Shown: piece by piece, positions 10,400-21,854 of the stretch
Position numbering within the stretch: position 1 is the first letter of the stretch
Layout of the letters: every line of letters begins with the position of its first letter
From: Hirundichthys speculiger
Lineage: Eukaryota; Chordata; Actinopteri; Beloniformes; Exocoetidae
NCBI GenBank assembly: GCA_018398805.1
Contig: JAGFBZ010000721.1
Span: 1-64,000, forward strand
DNA length: 64,000 nucleotides
Direction of reading: 5' to 3'
Position numbers and translations under genes: made by a program
Notes under the pieces: model-generated
Told to the model about the DNA's origin: nothing
Databases searched by the model: none
Seen by the model: only the letters and a program-made list of their open reading frames with translations

Positions 10400-11440
10400 T
10401 GAGCAGAACCAACACAAAAGGTCTCCCTCTCTGTAATAAATGTGTTCCTCCAAATCAGAAAACAGGCCGTTGAGTTGTGGCTAACAAGGATAAATATATC
10501 TGCAGAAGAAGTGTATTTAAAAAAATGACAAATTGATTGGATTATGAAGGAAAGACTGAGCAGATTTCATTCCAGCTCTGAACGATGACTAAACTGGCTG
10601 AGCGCTTATTTCCACCGAACATGAACTGGAAAATAAAACCGTGATGGAGGGAAAAGGGGAGGGGGAGGGTTCATAAAAGAGACAGTGCATCTCATCCCAG
10701 AAATGCAAGTGGCAGAGAACCTGAAAAACAAACTCCCACCTACTAAAACCTGCCAAACTCAGTCACAGATTTCAGCTGTAACCCCAACCGGAGCCCCGGA
10801 GATGTTTTGGAGGGAGTGAAGCAGGAAAGCAAACAGTATTAATCCTTAAAAAGTTCAAAATATCTCCCTGTCATAACAAAGGATTGAGCCCTTGTTCTGC
10901 GTAAAGCCTGCAAAATGATATTAAGTGCAGATGTGAAGGGAAGATGGAGGCATAAACACTGGACCCTGTCTCTTCTAAATGTTTAAAAAATGAGCTCTAA
11001 TGCAGAAAGGCTGCGGGTATTTGCCCAGCTGTTGAATAAATAAGCAGAGAGATTCAAAGGCTGCATAACCTCCTCCAGTGCCCATCAACCCAAACAGATG
11101 AGAGGCGGTAATAATCTGCAGCGCTCTCAGATGGGACAGCGCTGACTTCAATTAGCCTGCAGGACCAGATCTGCAGGGGAAGAGTGGGTGGAAATGTGGA
11201 AAAAAAAAAAAAAAACTATTCATGATCTGCTCATACTTTTTAGCTAAACGACTAAGAAGGCAACATTAAAAAAATGAATTGTGCCGTTTAATCAGAGCAG
11301 TTCAAAGCAGGTCCAATGTTTTCTCTGCAAACACTGACGTCATTTTCCCGCCGGCGACGAAACAGCCTCCTTCAGTCACCGTCCCTGCCGGGAGAGCTTT
11401 GACGTCCACCTTCAGAGAGACACGTTCTCGCTGCCGTCGG
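10400..11440. other. Single-copy stretch, candidate non-coding regulatory DNA
   Basis: No repeat family, microsatellite or plausible frame over about 1 kb apart from an A-run at 11200. It is balanced in composition and contains homeodomain- and E-box-like words (TTCAATTAGCC, CAGCTG) around 11030-11160. Conservation cannot be judged from one sequence. Confidence 0.3.
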
Positions 11441-11739
11441 AGCGAGCTGGAGGCAAGGTTACTATCGTTAACGAAAACCAACAAAATAACGAAAACTAGA
11501 ATTGAAAAAACATTTTCGTTAACTGAAATAAAGTAAAAACGAGAGTTTAGTAAAAAACGATAACTGAAACTGTATTATGTGTTTATAAAACGAACTAAAA
11601 TTAACTATAATAATATCAAGAACGTCCTTCATTTTCGTATTTGTAATTTTTTTTTCTCAAAAACGTTTGAAATCTATTAACTTTGCCGTACAACAACCGC
11701 AAAAAAAAAAAAATAGAATAAAAAAAGTGATCAGCAGTG

Positions 11740-11951
11740 ATGGCTGCGGCAAAAGTTGGGAGAAAGCGGCACAGTCCTATTTGGGATTTCTTTGACTATG
11801 ACTGTGTTAACGATAAAAATAAGTGCCTTGTTGTAGAAGCAGGTGATACAATGTGTGGAATACTTCTGAAGGCGAACTCACGAATCTGAAAGTCCATTTG
11901 AAAAGCTCACACAAGAAGGCTAACCAAGACTACCTGGATAAGCTAGCCTAA
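11740..11951 (+). pseudogene. hAT transposase BED finger, frameshifted
   Basis: ATG at 11740 opens MAAAAKVGRKRHSPIWDFFDYD..., the start of a BED zinc finger (the W and FF aromatic positions are present). The first frame hits a stop after KANSRI. The neighbouring frame continues with TNLKVHLKSSHKKANQDYLDKLA and a TAA, which supplies the zinc-binding histidines (H..5..H). A frameshift near 11870 therefore splits the finger. The catalytic core of the transposase is absent. The last codons of this segment are the seed of the downstream tandem repeat. Confidence 0.75.
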
Positions 11952-12126
11952 GATAGCCCCCTGGAAAGAAGGCTAACCAAGACTACCTGGATAAGCTAGC
12001 CTAAGCTAGCCCCCTGGAAAGAAGGCTAACCAAGACTACCTGGATAAGCTAGCCTAAGCTAGCCCCCTGGAAAGAAGGCTAACCAAGACTTCCTGGATAA
12101 GCTAGCCTAAGCTAGCCCCCTGGAAA
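11915..12126. repeat. 4 x 53-bp tandem repeat
   Basis: Starts at 11915, 11968, 12021 and 12074 share a unit beginning GAAGGCTAACCAAGAC and ending CCCCCTGGAAA, with only single-base differences (for example AGATAGCC in unit 1, ACTTCCTGG in unit 4). The unit spans the end of the BED finger and the following non-coding bases. Confidence 0.95.
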
Positions 12127-12560
12127 GAGAAGCTACAGCTGCAGGCCAGTCAGCGTTGGGAAGGAACGGGAGAAAACTGCGACTATAATGGACTGTTTCC
12201 ATGGAGACCAGATAGCTGCTGGTCAGTAAATACGCAGGAACACCACAAGCGGGAAAATGCATTGATAAATATGTTTATTGAGACCGGAATGTAAACACGA
12301 CAATGTGATTCAATATCCTTCAAAAAGTTCAGTGCTTCACTCCAACCAAAATTACAGCCCTAATTTACAAACTAAAACTAACACTGAAACTAATAAAAAC
12401 TAAACTAAAACTAAGTATTTCAAAACAAAAACGAATAAAAACTAGCAAAACTGCTCTAAAAACAAATAAAAACTAACTGAATTTGGAAAAACTAAACTAA
12501 AAACTAAATAAAAACTAAAACTAATGGAAAATCCAAAACTATTATAACCCTGGCTGGAGG

Positions 12561-13540
12561 AGGATGAGGAGCGTGCAGGACCGTGATGAAGGTGATGAAG
12601 AAGCTAGCTGACATTCATCAGGACTGGGGGGGGGGGGCAAACCGCCAAACCAACACTGTCATTCTTCATCTCTAGTTATTTTCTTGGCTTCTTCTCTCAC
12701 CGGAGTTTGTTTTGTCACGGTGCGGCCAATTTTTTTTTTTTTTTTTTTTGGACCCCCGTACTCGTACTTCCACATTTAATCTCCACAACTGATTGTACAA
12801 ATACAATTTTCAAAGTTATTATGTCATTTAAATCTGTCCGTTGCTGCTGGAAAACTTCAAAAGGGGGGGACCGGCTTATTTCCGAGGACGTCGCCCGCTG
12901 ATGATGTAATCATTTCCCTTGGATGTTTTAGGTAAACACATTAGGCCCTCGGATTTAAAAACTTGTCTCGGGCGATGAAGCCCCGATTTTTGATCGGCGC
13001 GAGGCGTTCAATGCCCACTTTTTCGGTGGAAGCCTGCAGCGGCCCTGCGTCTCCGAGCTCCCATGCAGTGTAAATTATAGGATAATAGGGTGCAGGCGAT
13101 TGCAGGCTATGTTTACTCAATCCATTTCTTCACACAAGTTCCCATTGGCCTTTTTCTTCCTCCCTGCTTTGTGTGTGGCGGTCCTCTGATCCTGCTGACC
13201 CTCCCCATGTGTTTTCACTTTCGGCTCTGATCTCAACTCCGCGACCGGTGGGGAACCAAAATACAAATTGAACAGTAACCATTCACAGACCGCTCCGTCT
13301 CGCACCACCTTCAAGCCCCGTTTTTGTCTTCCTCCGGGGAGGCGCTCGGACGATAGAAGTCCCCCGGTTTGCTGATATAATTTCCCTTTGGGGATTAATA
13401 AAGCATTAGGGGAGTAAATTGAATTTGGACCCCGGCCTGGAGTTGCCTCGCAGCCACCGGGGGTTTTGTTACCGACATCCTAAACAATGTGTTTCGCCGC
13501 GGTTCACGGCACATTTGACGACTTTTAAATCTCGCACTGG
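12561..13540. other. No gene recognised
   Basis: Low-copy, GC-richer sequence with a G-run (12626), T-run (12730) and a LINE-tail-like phrase at 13370-13412 (TTTCCCTTTGGGGATTAAT). No reading frame with a recognisable domain. Confidence 0.4.
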
Positions 13541-13545
13541 TCACG

Positions 13546-14277
13546 GTTACATGATGTTTTTTTAATTCGGAATTAATTATTCCGAATTAAATAATTCAGA
13601 ATTAAACTATTTTCCTTAGAGTTTACATGGAAAACACGTTTGATCGACTTTATCCAATTCCGCTTAAGGTCTGGGGGTTGGGAAGGGTTCTGATTGGATG
13701 GGGGGGGCGGACATCTTTACGTCTTTACGTATTTACGTCTACCGGAAGAAAACAAACTTGCTCCATTAGCAACAACATGGAGGACTACATTATTAGCATC
13801 CTTTTTGGATTTGTTTTGATTTTATTTTTGAAGCAGCAACACGACAACATCATGTCGATGATAACAAGCCCAGCGCAGAATATAAGCGTCATCGCGACAG
13901 ACGGGCAAGAGAACTAGCATGCGCAGAAACACCGGAATCAATTTAAAGCGGAATGAGTGTATACACGACCGCGGAATTATTCTATTCGGATTTAGAATCC
14001 GGGAACGCCTCGGGATCCCCCCAGAGGAGCTAGAAGAAGTGGCCGGGGAGAGGGGGGTCTGGGCTTCCTTACTCCGGCTGATGCCCCCGCGACTCGACCT
14101 CGTAAGCGGAAGAAGACCGTACGGTACGGATTTAGAATCAGAATAAACCAGCCACTTACTTCGGAATTAATTTTAATTCGGAATTAGGTGTTTACGTGGT
14201 AATTTTTAATCATTTTAATTTGGATTTAGTTTTAATTCTGAATTAAAGAGGAATTAAACTTCCCATGTAAACGCACT
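13546..14277. mobile_element. MITE with AATTCGGAATTAAT subterminal repeats
   Basis: Both ends carry a TTACATG-type terminus followed by repeated AATTCGGAATTAA / AATTCAGAATTAA words in inverse arrangement. A clear target duplication is not visible, so superfamily and exact ends are uncertain. A Rex3 tail has inserted at 14000-14126. Confidence 0.55.
14000..14126 (+). mobile_element. Rex3 (RTE) LINE tail, 5'-truncated
   Basis: The 127-bp insert is flanked by perfect 13-bp target duplications CGGATTTAGAATC (13987-13999 and 14127-14139). It translates as RERLGIPPEELEEVAGERGVW..., the last residues of RTE/Rex3 reverse transcriptase, and ends in the TAAGCGGAAGAAGA tail typical of Rex3. This is a severely truncated retro-insertion. 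Confidence 0.88.
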
Positions 14278-14284
14278 CCGTAGT

Positions 14285-15280
14285 ATCTCCGTAGGAGAAA
14301 ACAGGCGAAAAGAGAAAATCTTTTAAATGTGCACCGACACTGCAACAGGGGAGAAATAACCAGTTTGGCTCTTTATTATTTCAGTTAAGGTGAAGTTTTC
14401 ATGAGACCCATAAGCCCCCCTGCTCCCTTTTCTGTGAGACTCGCTGGACAGCAGCCGCTCACAAGTGGCAGGGTATGTTTGTTCAGCTTTTATTGGGAGA
14501 TGTGGCTCGAAGAAGTTAAAAAGAACCCTTTTGTTGTTCTTGGGGTTCATATTTTCTCTGGAGCTGCTCCACGTGCTACGTTTGTTCCGAAAGCCTGAAA
14601 AAGGGTAAAAAAAAAATTTGAACGCAGTAACTCACCCCATAACCCCCCCAGATAACACCCCCACCTCAGATAAGAGATGAAGCAGGAAAAGGGCAAAAAA
14701 CAGAAATCGGCTTCACGCTGTTAAACCTCCAGCTGCTGTTTAACAGTTTAGGATCCTGACACGCTCTAATCTCCGAAACAAAACTCAGATTTGAACCAAA
14801 TCTTTTTTTTTTTTTTTTTTGATAGAATGATGGCTTAGACCTCACACCCTGGCTGTCGTCGTAAATGAAGACAGAACGTGCTCGTGAGCCGCTTAAAGTA
14901 CGTATCTCCAACGTCCCGACGGCGGCGTTTGTAGAATGAATTTCAATAATCTCTCCTCCTTCACCTGGATTCTCCCTCGCAGCCACTTTATTAGAGTCAA
15001 AAGAAAACACATTCATCACCTGCTTCGCATTAAACGTTCACGCATGCAGCCCCCCCCACCTCTTGTATCTTGTAAACTCTGCTTCGTTTACTTAGCCTGG
15101 CTTTCATTGCAGCCATTTTGCACGGTTTACCTTTGTTTGGTTTATTAACCCAGGGGGTTACTCAACCTAAACATCCAGGCTGAAGGCTGAAGCTTTGGGT
15201 TTCAGCATTTTTAACAAAAACTGGGGATGATGACCGGTGAAGGACACGCGTAAGAGCCTCATCCCGCAGTTTCCATCTCC
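14285..15280. other. No gene recognised
   Basis: Low-copy sequence with a T-run at 14803-14820. Short frames overlap on both strands without family features. Confidence 0.45.
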
Positions 15281-15283
15281 ATC

Positions 15284-15390
15284 CGTCCATCCATCCATCA
15301 TCTTCCCATTCAGGGTACCAGGGGTCTGCTGGAGAGTAACCCAGGTGGGGTACATCCTGGGTAGGTCGCCAGTGTGTCTCACACCTATGG
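15284..15390 (-). mobile_element. L2-type LINE/SINE tail fragment
   Basis: CCATCCATCCATCATC at the left end is followed by the inverse of the common teleost tail containing CTGGCGACCTACCC. The tail repeat (ATGGATGG)n on the minus strand marks the 3' end. About 0.1 kb remains. Confidence 0.7.
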
Positions 15391-15690
15391 TCAGTCTGAA
15401 ATCTGATTTCAGGTAGTCACGTGCAAAGCTGAGTAGCTCCTCTTTTAATTCTGTGTGCCACTTTTCTAACCAAAAATGAAGCCAATAAGGAAAAGAAAAG
15501 GAACAAACACAAAAAAAAAGCATGCAGGCAACACTGAGTACCCCCACGAATTCAACAGTTTGTGTGTCCAGCTTCAACAGAAGTAATTTCCTGTCTGACT
15601 TTAGGAATCTCTCCCATCCTTGTTTCCAACGTCGCCTCAGTTCGTTGAGGTTTTGCTTATGGACCACTTTCTTAAGGTGCCACCACAGTA

Positions 15691-16449
15691 CAATGGTACC
15701 TCTACTTACGAAATTAATCGGTTCTGGAAGTAGTTTGGTAACCTGAAACTTTCGTAGGTAGAGACGCGTTTTCCATGTAAATGCCCTAATCCGTTCCAAG
15801 CCCCCAAAATTCGGACATAATTTTCTTAAAAAATTATAAATAATACATGAAATGAAATAAAAACCTGTAAGAAATATACATGTTAGAACTAGAAAATCGC
15901 TTGGAGAGCGCAGACCTCCACCAAATGCAACAATTATCGAAAATTTGAAAGTGATCCAGAATCCAGGATTTCTTCCGGATCACACCCAAAATGAAATCAG
16001 TTCTTCCTTTTAACATTTCCGACAACTCCTGAAAATTTTATCAAAATCCATCCATAACTTTTTGAGTTATCTTGAACACAGACAGACAGATAAACGGCAA
16101 CAAAAACATAACCTCCTTGGCGGAGGTAAAAATTGTTTGTTTATCTGGGTTGCTGGGTTACGCTCATACAGACAAGGGGCCCTCCTAGCCAATGGGATGC
16201 CAGGAAGATGCTAAGCGATAGCCAATGGCAGAGCAGCTCGGACGCACCGCTTTCAAACCGAGATACAGAGCAGCTACAAGTACGTTTACGTTCGGTAAAC
16301 TCTGTGAGCTGCGAGTAGCAGCACTACTGTATTTTTGCCTTTCGTATCCTGAAATTTCTTTCGTAACAAGAGGCAATATTTTCCCGTTGAGGCGTTTCGT
16401 AACCTGAAAATTTCGTATGTAGAAACAGTCGTAAGTAGAGGTACCACTG
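15691..16449 (+). mobile_element. Family E Tc1/mariner-type MITE, copy 1
   Basis: Ends CAATGGTACCTCTACTTA and the inverse TAAGTAGAGGTACCACTG. The left side has the TA expected for Tc1/mariner. The interior (GGTTGCTGGGTTACGCTC, GCCCTCCTAGCCAATGGG) recurs at 38.5-39.1 and 39.5-39.9 kb. This copy is interrupted by a family F insertion at 15892-16130. Confidence 0.8.
15892..16130 (+). mobile_element. Family F dispersed repeat, copy 1
   Basis: It begins AAAATCGCTTGGAGAGCG and ends CCTTGGCGGAGGT, a common fish repeat. It shares GTGATCCAGAATCCAGGAT and CCATCCATAACTTTTTGAG with the copy at 54.0-54.5 kb. The class is uncertain. It interrupts family E. Confidence 0.65.
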
Positions 16450-17045
16450 TTTTTCAATTAGACTGACGTCTAAACTTTGACTAGTTTTTTTTTTTTTTCT
16501 CCAAAACCTTGATTCTTTTATTTTTTTAGGTATACTGATGTAGATGCATTTGCACGCTTTGAACCCAGCTTCTCTGTTGGACAGACGGCCTCACGTTTGC
16601 CTCTGGAATATTCTGGTACGTAGAGGAGTTCACAATCCACTCAATGACTACGAGAAACTCAGCTCCCGCCGACAAACCGGCCCACATCATCACGCCTCCA
16701 CCACCGTGCTTGACAGTGGGATATGAGACGTCTCTGTTAAAATGCTGTGTTTGGTTTTCCCCTCTTGACTTTCATCTGTCCATCAGACATTGTTCTGTTG
16801 TGGTTTGCTCAGATGCAGTTTTGACAACTTCAGTGAGGCTTTCTGCTCCCGGCAAGTGTTGCCAACGAATCACGTGTGTTCACTCTTCTTCTGACACTGC
16901 TGTCACGGACAGTTTTGCATTCGTCCAAACATTGCTCGCAGTCTGACTTTTGATAAGTTTGTTGAGACATTGGCGAGATTGGCGGCTGTCCTGATTTGTT
17001 TTCCCGCCTTGTCAATCATCTCTGTCACTACACTGAACTCTAAAT

Positions 17046-17372
17046 CAGTGGTGCGCAAACTGTGGTACGAGTACCACCAGTGGTACGCGAGCGCTCTCTG
17101 GTGGTACGTGGGGGAACGTCATGACTTTGCACATTTTCACTTTTTTACTTCTTTTTTTTTTTAAATCGGAAACATACAATGCATTATAAATACAACGTTT
17201 CAAACGAAATTCAGGTAACAATAAATAACTACAATAAGGAATAAACATCTCTCATTTGTGTTTAAAGCTAATTGAGAAGGCATATATGGCTATATTTTAA
17301 AGTTGGTCATCATGGTGGTACTCTGAATAGTTTCTCAGGTGGTACGCAGGATTAAAAGTTTGAGAACCACTG
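17046..17372. mobile_element. hAT element (first of two at one target)
   Basis: Termini CAGTGGTGCGCAAACTG and AAGTTTGAGAACCACTG. It is flanked by CTCTAAAT (17038-17045) and TGCTAGAT (17373-17380), diverged copies of an 8-bp target. The interior repeats GTGGTACG words. Non-autonomous, 327 bp. Confidence 0.75.
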
Positions 17373-17380
17373 TGCTAGAT

Positions 17381-17985
17381 CAGATGCGGCACTGGGGGGT
17401 AGCTTGCAGTTGCTATAGCAACCCCAAAAAATGGCTTTGCAACCTCAAAGCAACCCCAAGAATGGAGACTATTAAAAATGAAAAAAACTTAATTGTGTTA
17501 AATAAAATAAAAATGGTGATTAATTTCATCTGTTTTTGTTTTAAAATAAAATAAAAGGAAGACAATTAAAAACGATGAGAGAGAGAATCGTCTCGCGAGA
17601 GCTGGCCTGCAGGGGTCACGCGAAGTCAGCTTGGGGGAAAAAAAAAAAAAAAAAAAACGGGCTGTTAGAAAAGTGGCATCAAAATGGAGCGCTATCTGTT
17701 GAAGCGTGGCGGCTGAGATTGAGCCTGTGCAAATAGAACGAGAAGAGCCTGAGACTCTATGGTAAAATTATAATTACGAACTTCAAATTGATTTTTTTTT
17801 ATCTGTTTCATGGCATGCGCGCTAGTTTCAGATAGCGCTGATTAGAATGAGTAGGCCGGTAATGACATATATATATCCATATTTATGCTATTTAATTGGT
17901 ATTGCAGTAAATTGTCCAGCAACTCCATACAATTGTTTAGCAACCCCTAAGCAACTGCAATGAAAATGTTTTGCTGCCGCCACTG
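17381..17985 (+). mobile_element. hAT element (second of two at one target)
   Basis: Starts CAGATGCGGCA and ends TGCCGCCACTG (inverse CAGTGGCGGCA). It is flanked by TGCTAGAT and CTCTAGAT (17986-17993). An ATG at 17685 opens MERYLLKRGG before a stop, resembling the MERFL-type start of hAT transposases. GCAACCCC words recur near both ends. Confidence 0.7.
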
Positions 17986-18179
17986 CTCTAGATTGTATGG
18001 AAATAGTTTCTTCATGATCACTGCTTATGTCTTTCCCTCTTGGCAATGTGTTAACACACACCTGAACGCTCTGGAGCAGTAAACTGGCCAAAGTCTGCTT
18101 TTATAGAGGTCTGAGGATCTGTTGATGACGCACCTCTTAAATCATATGGAAGCAGAAAGGAGGGATTTAGTATTGCCCA

Positions 18180-18930
18180 CTTTTTTTTTTTCTTTAAATG
18201 AATTATAGTACTGATTAAAAACATGCTGAAAAGATTATTTTAATTGTTTTTACACGAGAAACAAAGAGGCCGAACTAACACACGATGACAGCCTGACTAA
18301 AACATTAATCTTTTATTTAACTTGGACGTTATGTTTTTTAAAAACTTAAAAAAGACGACGATGCCTCCCCCGTCCATCAGCTTCACCGGCACATGTCAGG
18401 AGTTTTCAGAGGACTTTCTTTAAACAAATAAAGGCTCAGAGCAGTATTATAAAACCCAGAAAGCCTTAAGAAAAAAAAAAAAAAAAACCTGTGTGCACAC
18501 TCAAAGTCAAGTGTCCTCATGTGCTAAACCAAAAATATCCACACTCTTTAAGGAGCAGCTCCACGGCTCACGGCTGGTGCTCGGTTCCCATGCTCCAACG
18601 CTGCGTCTCATCCAGCTGCAGCCAGGAAAAGTTGGGGAAGGTGGGGGGGGGGGCATGCTCATGGGTGGTCTGCCCCCACATGGTCCCACACTCTGCGGTT
18701 TTGTGCCCTACATCTGATAGCCGTGGCTCTCAGCTGGGGCGCACCACTCACGCTCCCTGCGCCATTTTTACTGCAGCAGCCCTGAGCTGCAGGAGGAGGC
18801 TGGATGTTTACCGTCCGACGTCTCCGTCAGAGCTCCACGCCGCACAGCTGCCTTCACATGTACAAAACCTTCTCCTGGTTTTGGTTTTTAAAGGACTTCC
18901 TCCATTAATCAGAGAGATGAAGAGTCGTCG
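18180..18930. other. No gene recognised
   Basis: Low-copy sequence with T-, A- and G-runs (18181, 18472, 18644). Overlapping frames at 18491-18934 in two phases and on the minus strand lack any domain. Confidence 0.4.
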
Positions 18931-18939
18931 CTGATTAAA

Positions 18940-19620
18940 AGTTTTATCTTTTTATCCACTTAACGCCTGCGCGCCGCCTTTCCAATAATAATCAACACTT
19001 TTATCAGCTTTCACCGGTCTCGGTTAAGTGAGCATTAACTACTTGTGCCGCGCCATTTCCATCACTTTGGCTCGGAGAGACTCTCACGTTCCCTTTTGCT
19101 GCGGAGGTAAAAATTGATCATTTCTCAGCCAGGAGGTTTTGCAGCGCTCGCACAAATCATGCCGAAACTTAAAATTGTGAAGGCCGTCCAGTTAATAACT
19201 GAGGGAGGGGGGAGTGTTAGATCATTTATATCATTTATGCCGAAGTGGATTTCTCCCCGAGCCCACAAATACCACATTTTATTGACTTTCATATGCCGGA
19301 AACCCAGATGTGAAGTACAGGAGGACAATTAGCTTCGTAATAACATTTTGTGGAAATAATCGATAGCGGGGCAGATCAGAGATCTGGGCTCCGAGTGTGG
19401 TCCTGAGGTTCTCGGCAAAGTTCTCACGGGTGGAGAAGCCAAAAGCGTCGCAATCATCTTTTTAACCCAACCACACACACATATAAGTGAGTACTAATAC
19501 AGCTTTTTATTTTAAAAACCAGAACAGGACGTCACTGTCGATGAAATATGTCACATCCAGCTGAAAATGTTACATATTTCAATCGTGAGTCACTCGGGTT
19601 TCGAAGCCAAACACACCTTC
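18940..19620. other. Single-copy stretch, candidate non-coding regulatory DNA
   Basis: No repeats or coding signal. It is dense in homeodomain/GATA-like words (TTTATCAGC, TTGATCATTT, ACAATTAGC, AATAATCGATAG) between 18990 and 19370. This texture is common in conserved non-coding elements, but conservation is untested. Confidence 0.3.
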
Positions 19621-19938
19621 AGAACAGTACACCAGTTATTTTCTGCTGGCTTCTTCACTCGAAGCTCGATCCGCCGTGAAATATCAGTGTTGGTTTTGCT
19701 TTTAAGTTCTAATCTGCCGCGTCTGTCACGTTTAGATCTGTGTTAATAGGTTGGACGTCGGTTTTATAAGCTGTCATATTTGTGATCATTTAAATCCAGA
19801 GCTCCATCAAAATAGCAGCTCGAAAAAACCCCCGGACTCGCATTCCTCCTTGGGAGGATGTGATCTATGGTTATGGCTGAATGAAAAACAATTTGGAGGG
19901 AATCCAGGCGCAATTGCAGATTGGCCGAGCATTTCTGA

Positions 19939-19960
19939 GTGTGTGTGTGTGTGTGTGTGT
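19939..19960. repeat. (GT)n microsatellite
   Basis: Eleven GT units in low-copy DNA. Confidence 0.9.
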
Positions 19961-19969
19961 ACGTTTGCG

Positions 19970-20760
19970 TGTATGAAGGACGGTTATAAATTCCTCTTCT
20001 TCAGAAGCTGTTTATCAAGAGCTCTATGCGGTCCAGAACGAGCCCCAGAAGTTTACCCAAAACGGAGAAGCCATATCGCTCATCCTGCTCCGAGTCTGTG
20101 ATGAATCGGAGGATGTTCAGGGCCAAGCGCTGGCATCGGAAACGAATTAAAGCGGCATCAACAAGTGTGCAGGAGTCACAGTCGTCGTCGTGCGAACCGC
20201 CGACTGGAAACAGCAGATGAAACTGTGACAGACATAGAAAGGATTCTTGGATCAGCTGCTAACGTGGGAAAATCCAAGATGCACCACGCAGAGTTGAGTC
20301 AGACTGGAACGAGAAACATGTGTCCATATGGGGTCAGTGAAGGCATCACGTCCATCAGTCAGTAGTGTCATGATCTGTTAGAAACGGCGAGATGGCATCA
20401 CATCCCGACGCTGTTACGTGCAGGGAAGTATCCACCGTACACGATGGGAACAACCAACCGTGACTGAGCGTCTACAAGAAAGCAACCGGCCAAACCAAGG
20501 GATGCAAAATCAGTCGTTTTATGTCGTTTTCCACCTTTAAAACAACAACAGCACACCACCGAGATGCTGCGGAGGGTGCAGAGCAAAGAAGCTACACATC
20601 CATCCCTTCACGGCAGAAGTGGTTCAAAGTGGCTGGAAAAGATGGAAGGCACTAATTTGGCGTGAGAAGAAGGGCAAAGAATGTCAACGTCCTGAACGGA
20701 AAAGATCCGCACCGGCGGCGACGTGAGTGGTGATCCTGTCTGCTCTGCCTGCAATGACTG
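19970..20760. other. No gene recognised
   Basis: Short open frames (20026-20220, 20165-20365) carry no domain I can name. The sequence looks like a degraded element, but no ends or second copy are visible. Confidence 0.35.
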
Positions 20761-20771
20761 GAGGAAACCAC

Positions 20772-21846
20772 TAGAGCTGAGCGATTTTATCAATTCTGCG
20801 GTATATATCGATATTTTATTTCCCCAGAGAGTATTGATTTTTCAGCCGTGGGTATCGATATTCTAAGCTTCTTTCAAAACCCCCGTGTCCCACCTTTAAA
20901 AGCTTGCAAGCAACAATTTGCACTGTTTAGATAAATGAAACTATTTTTCTCAACACATCTTTTATTCATTTTGTCCAGCATTTGCAAGCTGCCTGTCAGA
21001 CATATAATGTGTAATTGATTCAAGATTCAAGATTTTAAGATTCAAGCCTTTATTTGTCATATGCATAGTTAACACAGGGTCAAGGATGCAATGAAATGCT
21101 TGCTGGGAGAAAGTACCGCTTATGACTCACCAAGGGAATACTGGTAAAAAAAAAATAAGATAAAAATGTAAAAAAAAAAAAAAAAAGTAAATGTAAAAAC
21201 TGTGTACAGTCTACACAGTAGAGAATTCCAACATGATATGCAATGAAATATTTCAAGCATATGCGGTAAGTGTACAGTAGGTCACAGTGTGTAATATAAT
21301 AATAATAATGATAATATAAGTATAGGTAATGTAAGTGTATATATAATGCGATATAGTATAGTATAGATACTCAGTATGCATATAATATGATAATATGATT
21401 GTAATTGTATAATATAATATAGGTATGTAATTATGTATATAATATGTATATAATATGATAATAGTGATAATAATGATAATATGAGATACAATATACACAG
21501 AGTGATACAGTATAAACAGAGTGTATTTCAACAATATATAATATAACATTTTCAAAAAAAAAAAATACAGTAAAGTAGAATATAAAGAGATATTAAAGTG
21601 TTAACATTAGCTAAAGTGTCACAGTGTAAGGTGCATGGGATGAGTGTGTAATTGATGCTTTCAGTTCAATTAATTCAAACAAAGTCAATGGAACACTCAC
21701 AAGATGTCACCAAAATCACTTTGTCCCTTTAAAATCTTTCGGAAAATGATGTAAATGTATTGTAAGATGAATATCGATATATATCGTATCATGAACCGAA
21801 TATCGTGTATCGTATCATATCGTGAGATAAGTGTATCGCAGCCCTA
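20772..21846 (+). mobile_element. Family A hAT-like element, copy 2
   Basis: The element runs TAGAGCTGAGCGATT to TATCGCAGCCCTA and is flanked by GAAACCAC (20764-20771) and GAAGCCAC (21847-21854), a 7/8 target duplication. It contains a nested retroposon at 21020-21644. Confidence 0.85.
21020..21644 (-). mobile_element. Retroposon with (TCTTGAA)n tail nested in family A
   Basis: Flanked by perfect 12-bp target duplications TGTGTAATTGAT (21008-21019 and 21645-21656), longer than a DNA-transposon duplication. Its inverse ends in repeated CTTGAATC. The middle (about 21290-21500) is an AT-rich run of ATAATATAAT words. No coding region. Confidence 0.8.
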
Positions 21847-21854
21847 GAAGCCAC

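Larger units (their letters stand above)
11454..12552 (+). mobile_element. hAT element with broken BED-finger transposase
   Basis: Perfect 8-bp target duplications GCTGGAGG (11446-11453 and 12553-12560) flank ends CAAGGTTACTATCGTT and ATTATAACCCTG. The subterminal tracts repeat AAAACTAAAAC. Inside are a BED-type zinc-finger exon (11740-11951) and a 4 x 53-bp tandem repeat. Confidence 0.88.
16545..18175 (-). pseudogene. Tc1-like transposase relic split by two hAT elements
   Basis: On the minus strand 16640-16740 encodes a TVKHGGGGVMMW-type block, part of the Tc1 DDE core. At 18005-18060 it reads NTLPRGKDISSDHEE, the Tc1 N-terminus with start region. The two halves join across 17046-17985, where two hAT elements are inserted. 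Many stops and frameshifts make it non-functional. Confidence 0.75.

Noticed and set aside
15167..15799. 210-codon minus-strand frame
   Set aside because: It crosses an L2-type tail and the end of a family E MITE. The rest shows no domain.
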